From NCBI GenBank assembly GCA_946221045.1, contig CAMIIY010000163.1:1-5340 (forward strand): a DNA stretch of 5,340 nucleotides. Direction: 5' to 3'. This document shows positions 1 through 5,340 of this stretch, one piece after another. The translations under genes were made by a program, and so were the position numbers. Position 1 is the stretch's first letter. Each line of letters opens with the position of its first letter. This DNA is from an uncultured Oceanospirillaceae bacterium (GTDB lineage Bacteria > Pseudomonadota > Gammaproteobacteria > Pseudomonadales > Balneatricaceae). The notes under the pieces were generated by a model. It did no database searches. It was not told the origin of the DNA and saw only the letters and a program-made list of their open reading frames with translations.

Positions 1-290
1 AGCCTGCACGCGTCTGGTTGTCTGCGGTGACTGGTGAGGGGTGCGAGTTGCTGTTCCAGGCGGTTAGTGAGTTGCTGGGTGAAGATGTGTTTCATCAGGC
101 ATTGACGCTCAGACCGGATGAAGGTCAGTTCCGGGCGCGACTATATGCTGCCGGTGCCGTACTGGATGAGCAGGCTGATCAGGATGGTAATACGGTTTTG
201 GAAGTAAGGATGCAGAAGAAGGATATGTTGCAGATTTTGAGCCGATTGGGGCTGTCTGCGGAACGTTGTTTTCCTTCTTCGGTCCATTAA
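1..290 (+). CDS. hflX: GTPase HflX, C-terminal part (5' end outside window)
   Basis: This is the 3' end of hflX. The reading frame is open from base 3 (codons for PARVWLSAV) and runs 95 codons to a TAA at 288-290. The real start lies upstream of the window, so the TTG at 18 is an internal leucine. HflX is a ribosome-associated GTPase of the TRAFAC/Obg-HflX group that splits stalled or stressed ribosomes. The visible part begins at the G5 motif, SAVTGEG (bases 21-41), which closes the GTPase fold. The C-terminal extension follows, with an RLYAAGAVLDE stretch and an LEVRMQKKDM strand that line up with the end of E. coli HflX as I recall it. The catalytic P-loop and N-terminal domain cannot be assessed here. 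The next gene, hflK, follows after 93 bp, the usual order downstream of hfq. Confidence 0.95.
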   Translation, partial: PARVWLSAVTGEGCELLFQAVSELLGEDVFHQALTLRPDEGQFRARLYAAGAVLDEQADQDGNTVLEVRMQKKDMLQILSRLGLSAERCFPSSVH

Positions 291-304
291 GAGCGTTTTT
301 GGTG

Positions 305-341
305 CCTGTCAGATGCCCTATACAGAACAGAGGCAGACAGG
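305..341 (+). other. Possible bulged hairpin in the hflX-hflK gap
   Basis: CCTGTC (305-310) is complementary to GACAGG (336-341), and TGCC (314-317) to GGCA (332-335). Together they give a 10-bp stem with a 3-base bulge (AGA, 311-313) and a 14-base loop. No T-run follows, so it does not look like an intrinsic terminator. It could affect the stability or processing of an hflX-hflK transcript, or be chance. The rest of the 291-383 gap shows only the hflK ribosome binding site. I see no promoter there with convincing -35 and -10 boxes. Confidence 0.35.
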
Positions 342-373
342 TATCGTACGTTTCACAATAAAGGTAGGTTGAC

Positions 374-377
374 GGAG
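374..377 (+). promoter_or_regulatory. hflK ribosome binding site
   Basis: GGAG at 374-377 sits six bases before the ATG at 384. It decides the start. The frame is also open from a TTG at 369, but that codon lies before this site. The protein from the ATG (MSWNEPGGNG) matches the typical HflK N-terminus. Confidence 0.85.
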
Positions 378-383
378 ATCTTT

Positions 384-1565
384 ATGTCCTGGAATGAGCC
401 GGGAGGCAATGGCAATAATCAGGATCCCTGGGGTGGTAACAATAACCGCGGTGGACGTAATGGTGGCGATCAGGGGCCGCCTGATCTTGATGAGGCGCTG
501 CGTAAACTGCAGGACAAGCTGAACAGTTTGTTTGGGGGTGGCAAAAAAGGCCGCTCCGGCGGTAACGATGGCGGTAAAGGCAGCAGTGGCCGGATGCTTG
601 GGGTTATTGCTGTTGCTGCGATACTGATCTGGATGGGTATGGGTGTGTACACCCTTGATCAGCAGGAGCGCGGTGTTGTGTTGCGTCTGGGTAAGTATCA
701 CGAAACAGTGGGTCCGGGTCTGCAGTGGAACCCGCCTCTGATTGATAGTGTGACACCTGTAAACGTGACCCGTGTCAGAACCCGTGATCATCGTGCCCTG
801 ATGCTGACGAAGGATGAAAACATCGTTGATGTTGAGATGACGGTTCAGTATGTCATTTCTGACACTGAGTCGTTTGTCCTGCGCGTGCGTGACCCGGAAG
901 CCAGTTTGTCGCATGCGGCTGAGTCGGCATTGCGTCATGTGGTGGGTTCAACCGATATGCATTCCATCCTGACCCAGGGGCGTGATGCGTTGTCTGTGCA
1001 GGTTCAGGAACGCCTGCAGCAGTATATGAACGAATATAAAACCGGCCTGCAGATCTCCAAGGTCAACATCAAAGAAGCTAAAGCACCCAATCAGGTGCAG
1101 AATGCTTTCGATGACGTGATCAAGGCGCGTGAGGATGAGCAGCGGGTTAAAAACGAAGCTGAATCTTATGCAAATGGCATTATTCCTGAGGCGCGTGGTC
1201 GTGCTCAGCGTATGCTGGAGGAAGCCAGTGCTTATCGCGAAGAGGTGATTGCCAGAGCGCAGGGTGATGCCCAGCGTTTTACTGCGTTGTTAACTGAATA
1301 CACAAAAGCGCCGGCGGTGACGCGTGAGCGCCTGTATCTGGACACAATGCAGAAAGTGTTGGCTGAAAATCCCAAAATTCTGATTGATGTTGAGGGTGGT
1401 AACAACATGATGTATTTGCCGCTGGATAAGCTGCTGCAGAATCGAAGCAGCGTGACCAGCAGTAAGGACTCTGTTCGTCTGGACAGTGATAATCTGAACG
1501 AAATTACCGATCAGGTTCTGGAGCAGATCCGTCAGCGTCAATCCACCAGAAGGGAGGGCCGTTAA
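384..1565 (+). CDS. hflK: FtsH protease modulator HflK (SPFH/band 7 family)
   Basis: HflK (393 residues) pairs with HflC in a large inner-membrane assembly that encloses FtsH hexamers and restrains their degradation of membrane proteins. E. coli work also linked it to stability of the lambda CII protein. Residues 1-70 form the cytoplasmic, Gly/Asn-rich HflK N-terminal region, with the conserved GPPDLDEALRKLQDKL stretch at about 31-46. A single membrane helix follows at about 71-89. The SPFH/band 7 domain begins with LDQQERGVVLRLGKY (91-105) and GPGLQWNPP, and includes the LTKDENIVDVEMTVQY stretch (141-156). A long charged helical region with coiled-coil character spans about 240-300, including AFDDVIKAREDEQR and the RAQRMLEEASAYREEV repeat-like heptads. 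TRERLYLDTMQKVL (313-326) and MYLPLD are typical C-terminal motifs. The start is the ATG preceded by GGAG. The stop is one base before hflC, so the two are almost certainly co-translated. Confidence 0.98.
   Translation: MSWNEPGGNGNNQDPWGGNNNRGGRNGGDQGPPDLDEALRKLQDKLNSLFGGGKKGRSGGNDGGKGSSGRMLGVIAVAAILIWMGMGVYTLDQQERGVVLRLGKYHETVGPGLQWNPPLIDSVTPVNVTRVRTRDHRALMLTKDENIVDVEMTVQYVISDTESFVLRVRDPEASLSHAAESALRHVVGSTDMHSILTQGRDALSVQVQERLQQYMNEYKTGLQISKVNIKEAKAPNQVQNAFDDVIKAREDEQRVKNEAESYANGIIPEARGRAQRMLEEASAYREEVIARAQGDAQRFTALLTEYTKAPAVTRERLYLDTMQKVLAENPKILIDVEGGNNMMYLPLDKLLQNRSSVTSSKDSVRLDSDNLNEITDQVLEQIRQRQSTRREGR
1551..1557 (+). promoter_or_regulatory. hflC ribosome binding site inside hflK
   Basis: AGGGAGG lies within the last codons of hflK, nine bases before the hflC ATG at 1567. 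This strong site inside the upstream gene supports tight coupling and matched synthesis of the two subunits. Confidence 0.8.
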
Positions 1566-1566
1566 G

Positions 1567-2439
1567 ATGCAGTCTAAGTCTTTATTTGGTCTGATCGTTT
1601 TAGGTGCGCTTGTGTTACTGGCGCAGAGTACGCTCTATATCGTCAAGGAAACAGAGCGTGCTGTGTTGCTGAAGTTTGGTGAGGTTTACAACGCGGATGT
1701 GACACCAGGCATACATTTCAAAATTCCGATTGTGAACAAAGTACGGATTTTTGATTCCCGGGTTCTGACGTTGGATGCCCGTCCACAGGCTTATCTGACC
1801 TTGGAGAAAAAACGTCTGATCGTGGACTCTTTCGTTAAGTGGCGCGTGGGAAATGTAGAGAAATACTACACGGCTACGTCTGGCGATGAGTTTAAGGCGG
1901 CTCAGTTGTTATCTGACCGGGTAGATACAGGCCTGAGGAATCAGTTTGGTGAGCGTACCGTAACTGAAGTGGTTTCAGGTGAGCGTGAAGAGCTGATGAC
2001 TGAACTCACCAAAAATCTGAGCAAGATTGCTCTGACCGAGCTGGGTATTGAGGTTGTCGATGTGCGTGTGAAACGTATCGATCTGCCGCCAGAGGTGTCT
2101 GACTCCGTTTATCAGCGTATGCGTACGGAGCGTGAGCGTGAAGCCCGCGAGTTGCGCTCGCGGGGTAAAGAGCTGGCTGAAGGTATCCGGGCAGATGCGG
2201 ACCGTCAGAAAACGGTCATTGAAGCTCAGGCTTACCGTGAGTCAGAGCAGATTCGTGGTGAAGGCGATGCCGGTGCAGCCAAAATCTACGCGGATGCGTA
2301 CTCGGTTAATCCGGAGTTCTACTCGTTCTACCGCAGTTTGCAGGCGTATCGTGAGTCCTTTGGTCGGAACGGTGATGTGCTGTTGCTTAAACCTGACAGT
2401 GACTTCTTTAAGTACCTGGATAAATCTGCAGCGCAATAA
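1567..2439 (+). CDS. hflC: FtsH protease modulator HflC (SPFH/band 7 family)
   Basis: HflC (290 residues) is the partner of HflK in the membrane complex that modulates FtsH. An N-terminal membrane helix at about 5-25 anchors it, with most of the protein expected on the periplasmic side as in the E. coli complex. The SPFH/band 7 domain starts with VKETERAVLLKFGEV (26-40) and PGIHFKIPIVNKV (47-59), followed by the family stretch KKRLIVDSFVKWRV (81-94). LGIEVVDVRVKRIDLPPEVSDSVYQRMR (159-186) leads into a long charged helix, EREREARELRSRGKELAEG, and the RGEGDAGAAKIYADAY motif (230-245). The end has SLQAYRES and PDSDFFKYL, both typical of HflC. E. coli HflC is about 334 residues. The difference fits the absence of the loop insert that E. 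coli carries before its LGIEVVDVR motif; the shorter form is common in other gammaproteobacteria. It follows hflK by one base, and an intrinsic terminator lies downstream. Confidence 0.98.
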   Translation: MQSKSLFGLIVLGALVLLAQSTLYIVKETERAVLLKFGEVYNADVTPGIHFKIPIVNKVRIFDSRVLTLDARPQAYLTLEKKRLIVDSFVKWRVGNVEKYYTATSGDEFKAAQLLSDRVDTGLRNQFGERTVTEVVSGEREELMTELTKNLSKIALTELGIEVVDVRVKRIDLPPEVSDSVYQRMRTEREREARELRSRGKELAEGIRADADRQKTVIEAQAYRESEQIRGEGDAGAAKIYADAYSVNPEFYSFYRSLQAYRESFGRNGDVLLLKPDSDFFKYLDKSAAQ

Positions 2440-2451
2440 GTTTATTGCCGG

Positions 2452-2492
2452 AAAAAAACACGTAATCGGGGGCGATTTCCCTCGATTACGTG
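2452..2492 (-). terminator. Strong hairpin with minus-strand T-tract after hflC
   Basis: CACGTAATCG (2459-2468) and CGATTACGTG (2483-2492) are perfect inverted repeats. Pairing extends inward through one G-U and three G-C pairs, giving a 14-bp stem with the 6-base loop CGATTT. On the + strand GATAGAAT follows, not a T-run. Directly before the stem are seven A's (2452-2458), so transcription on the minus strand would meet the stem followed by seven T's. It is therefore shaped as a minus-strand intrinsic terminator. On the + strand it may protect the 3' end of the hflKC mRNA. Confidence 0.6.
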
Positions 2493-2503
2493 ATAGAATA
2501 CGG

Positions 2504-2528
2504 AAACCGGGTTTAGCCCGGTTTTTTT
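2504..2528 (+). terminator. Intrinsic terminator after hflC
   Basis: AAACCGGG (2504-2511) pairs with CCCGGTTT (2517-2524) around the 5-base loop TTTAG, and a run of seven T's occupies 2522-2528. The five G-C pairs, small loop and T-run make a classic Rho-independent terminator for the hflX-hflK-hflC transcript. It ends 28 bases before the next gene, so the downstream genes need their own promoter or read-through. Confidence 0.88.
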
Positions 2529-2556
2529 GTGGCAGTGTGGTATCTGGATAAGCAAC

Positions 2557-2754
2557 ATGCCCACAACACTTTTACACGAACTGGCCATTGGTTTCTGTCT
2601 GATGCTGATTCTGGAAGGGGTTATCCCTTTTCTGTATCCCCAGCGCTGGCGTAACCTTGTGCAGCAACTGGCCCTGGTAGATGATCGCACATTGCGGTTT
2701 ATCGGTTTGGCCAGCATGGTGGCGGGTTTGATTTTGTTATATCTGGTGAATTAA
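2557..2754 (+). CDS. yjeT: DUF2065 (YjeT-type) small inner-membrane protein
   Basis: This 65-residue protein has two predicted membrane helices (about 6-26 and 47-64) joined by a short polar segment. The first helix runs into LEGVIPFLYPQRW (19-31), which matches the conserved LEGxxPxLYPxxW pattern of DUF2065. E. coli YjeT is also 65 residues and lies next to hflC. The family has no established biochemical function that I know of. Its steady position beside hflKC suggests a membrane role, but that is inference. The ATG at 2557 is chosen because a more upstream in-frame TTG (2527) lies inside the terminator T-run and would add residues the family lacks. The ribosome binding site is weak (GGA at 2546-2548). 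The gene follows a terminator and precedes hisZ by 44 bp, so it may be transcribed with hisZ. Confidence 0.88.
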   Translation: MPTTLLHELAIGFCLMLILEGVIPFLYPQRWRNLVQQLALVDDRTLRFIGLASMVAGLILLYLVN

Positions 2755-2787
2755 TAGCAGTGTTTCAGACTGCCAATTAGAAACAGC

Positions 2788-2791
2788 GGAG
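2788..2791 (+). promoter_or_regulatory. hisZ ribosome binding site
   Basis: GGAG lies seven bases before the ATG at 2799. It supports that start for hisZ. Confidence 0.75.
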
Positions 2792-2798
2792 TATTTGC

Positions 2799-3974
2799 AT
2801 GGCACTGGCCGATCGTTGGCTGCTTCCTGAAGGCATCAAAGAGTTGTTGCCACCTAAAGCATACGGGGTGGAATTGTTGCGTCGGCGGTTGCTGGATCTG
2901 CATGTTAGTTGGGGTTATGAATTTGTCATGCCGCCGCTGATTGAGCACCTTGACTCGCTTTTAACCGGTGTCGGCCGGGATCTGGATCTGAATACGATCA
3001 AGGTCACTGATCAGCTGAGTGGGCACAGTCTGGGTGTACGTGCGGATATAACACCTCAGGTTGCACGCATTGATGCACACCGCCTGCGTCAGGAAGGCGT
3101 TACCCGGCTTTGTTATTGTGGCACGGTGGTGCATGCGCGTCCTGCTCAACCGCTGGCTTCCCGTAATCCGCTTCAGTTAGGTGCTGAGCTGTATGGTCAT
3201 GCGGGCATTGAAAGTGACGTTGAAATTATTGACCTGATGATGCAAACCATTCAGGCGGCAGGTGTTCAGCGTGAGTTGACGCTGGATCTGGGGCATGTAG
3301 GTGTATTTCGTGGCTTGATGCGCTGGACTGAATTGTCAGCAGCGCAGCAGGATGGTTATCTGGATATTTTGCGCCGCAAGGCTCTGCCGGAGCTCGCAGT
3401 GTTTATCGCCAGTTTAGGCATTGAGTCGGCTCAGGCTGATGCTTTGATGGCGCTGCCGGGTCTGCATGGCGGTGTTTCGATGCTGGAGCGTGCAAAGACT
3501 GAGTTTGCTGCGGCGCCTGCTGATGTTATTGAAGCGATTGAGTATCTGCAGCAGTTGGCTGAACGTATCGCATTGCGCGATGCAGAGCTGGATCTCTATT
3601 TTGATCTCAGTGAGTTGCGCGGTTACAACTACCATACCGGTGTTGTGTTTGCAGCCTATACCCCGGAATTTGGTCAGTCGATTGCCAGTGGTGGTCGGTA
3701 TGATCATATTGGTGAGGACTTTGGCCGTGCCAGGCCTGCCACCGGTTTCAGTGCTGACCTGAGCACACTGGCTGAATTGTCGAATCAATCTTTTGCAGAA
3801 GCGCGCCGGGTACTTGCGCCTGCTCTGGAAGATGCTGCGTTGCTGCAGCAGGTTGCAACGCTGCGTGAGGCGGGTGTGACTGTAATCTTTGCGTTGCCGG
3901 GTATGGACTCGTCGACGCCCTGTACTGCAAAACTGGTACAGCAAGAGGGTCAGTGGCAAGTCATTGATCTGTAA
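2799..3974 (+). CDS. hisZ: ATP phosphoribosyltransferase regulatory subunit HisZ
   Basis: HisZ is a catalytically inactive paralogue of histidyl-tRNA synthetase. It assembles with the short form of HisG to give active ATP phosphoribosyltransferase, the first step of histidine synthesis (ATP plus PRPP), and carries histidine feedback control. The 391 residues begin with WLLPEGIKELLPP (7-19) and contain GVRADITPQVARI (79-91), the counterpart of the synthetase's TxxxxR region. The motif-2 region is degenerate: FRYERPQ of true synthetases is replaced by VVHARPAQP (110-118). RGYNYHTGVVFAAY (274-287) and SGGRYDHIG (297-305) correspond to HisRS motifs. The HisRS-type C-terminal anticodon-binding domain is not recognisable, and the protein is shorter than HisRS. 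HisS is therefore the main alternative, but unlikely. Position between DUF2065 and purA matches the known hisZ locus in pseudomonads. No hisG is visible in the window. Confidence 0.94.
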   Translation: MALADRWLLPEGIKELLPPKAYGVELLRRRLLDLHVSWGYEFVMPPLIEHLDSLLTGVGRDLDLNTIKVTDQLSGHSLGVRADITPQVARIDAHRLRQEGVTRLCYCGTVVHARPAQPLASRNPLQLGAELYGHAGIESDVEIIDLMMQTIQAAGVQRELTLDLGHVGVFRGLMRWTELSAAQQDGYLDILRRKALPELAVFIASLGIESAQADALMALPGLHGGVSMLERAKTEFAAAPADVIEAIEYLQQLAERIALRDAELDLYFDLSELRGYNYHTGVVFAAYTPEFGQSIASGGRYDHIGEDFGRARPATGFSADLSTLAELSNQSFAEARRVLAPALEDAALLQQVATLREAGVTVIFALPGMDSSTPCTAKLVQQEGQWQVIDL

Positions 3975-4006
3975 TCCCGATTTATTTTTTGATCAAGTTC
4001 AAGTAG

Positions 4007-5308
<1,302 letters not shown>

Positions 5309-5321
5309 GGGGTACTGCAAT

Positions 5322-5340
5322 AAAAAAACCGCGACATGTC
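5322..5340 (+). terminator. Probable first half of a terminator after purA, cut by the window edge
   Basis: Thirteen bases after the purA stop there is a run of seven A's (5322-5328), then CCGCGACATGTC to the end of the window. GACATGTC is self-complementary, so if the next bases are GCGG plus a T-run, the whole would be a symmetrical bidirectional terminator around a CATG loop. Only the left arm is visible, so this is a prediction. Confidence 0.4.

Noticed and set aside
319..324. TATACA as a -10 box for a promoter in front of hflK.
   Set aside because: The sequence at the proper -35 distance (TTTTTG) is a poor match, and the element lies inside the putative hairpin.
369..383. Upstream TTG start for hflK adding five residues (MTEIF).
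   Set aside because: It lies before the GGAG site at 374-377. The ATG at 384 has ideal spacing and gives the family-typical MSWNEPGG start.
384..600. Gly/Asn-rich repeat-like DNA at the start of hflK.
   Set aside because: The low complexity is the normal Gly-rich cytoplasmic N-terminus of HflK, not a tandem repeat or mobile sequence.
318..938. Long minus-strand open frame of 206 codons opposite hflK.
   Set aside because: It is antisense to a well-supported gene and its composition reflects the complement of hflK codons. There is no recognisable domain. The same applies to the minus-strand frames opposite hisZ and purA.
2494..2499. TAGAAT as a -10 box for the DUF2065-hisZ-purA genes.
   Set aside because: It has no acceptable -35 box at 16-18 bases upstream, and it sits before the intrinsic terminator at 2504-2528, which would stop the transcript.
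2132..2551. 139-codon open frame overlapping the end of hflC.
   Set aside because: It is out of frame with the clear HflC protein, has no family-like features, and runs through the terminator hairpins. It is a shadow of hflC.
2757..2773. GCAGT/ACTGC hairpin between the DUF2065 gene and hisZ.
   Set aside because: It has only five base pairs with a 7-base loop and no T-run. This is within what chance gives.

Overview
The window reads as an ordinary, well-conserved piece of a gammaproteobacterial chromosome. Every gene lies on the + strand and coding density is high. The order is hflX (3' end only), hflK, hflC, a small DUF2065/YjeT-type membrane protein, hisZ and purA. From general knowledge, this order follows hfq in pseudomonads and marine gammaproteobacteria (Pseudomonas, Marinobacter and Oceanospirillales-type genomes). 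It differs from E. coli, which has no hisZ. A marine or Oceanospirillales-like host is therefore likely. This is inferred from gene order and protein similarity, not from a database search.

Layout. Positions 1-290 hold the last 95 codons of the GTPase HflX. A 93-bp gap with a possible bulged hairpin precedes hflK (384-1565) and hflC (1567-2439). These two are separated by one base and encode the partner SPFH-family subunits of the membrane complex that surrounds and modulates the FtsH protease. The 117-bp gap after hflC has two hairpins. The first is a 14-bp stem whose T-tract lies on the minus strand. The second is a textbook + strand intrinsic terminator. Downstream come a 65-residue two-helix membrane protein (2557-2754), hisZ (2799-3974) and purA (4013-5308), spaced by 44 and 38 bp with no convincing terminator between them. 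The last 20 bases look like the first half of a terminator cut by the window edge.

How the genes work together. HflK and HflC form one complex, and HflX belongs to the same historical hfl locus. HisZ is the regulatory subunit needed by the short form of ATP phosphoribosyltransferase (HisG), so a short hisG is expected elsewhere in the genome. PurA makes adenylosuccinate from IMP. Histidine synthesis uses ATP and releases AICAR, which re-enters the pathway to IMP, so hisZ and purA are metabolically connected.

I found no mobile element, CRISPR array, RNA gene, frameshift or sign of horizontal transfer. I also saw no evidence of an undescribed system. The findings are small non-coding structures and context points.
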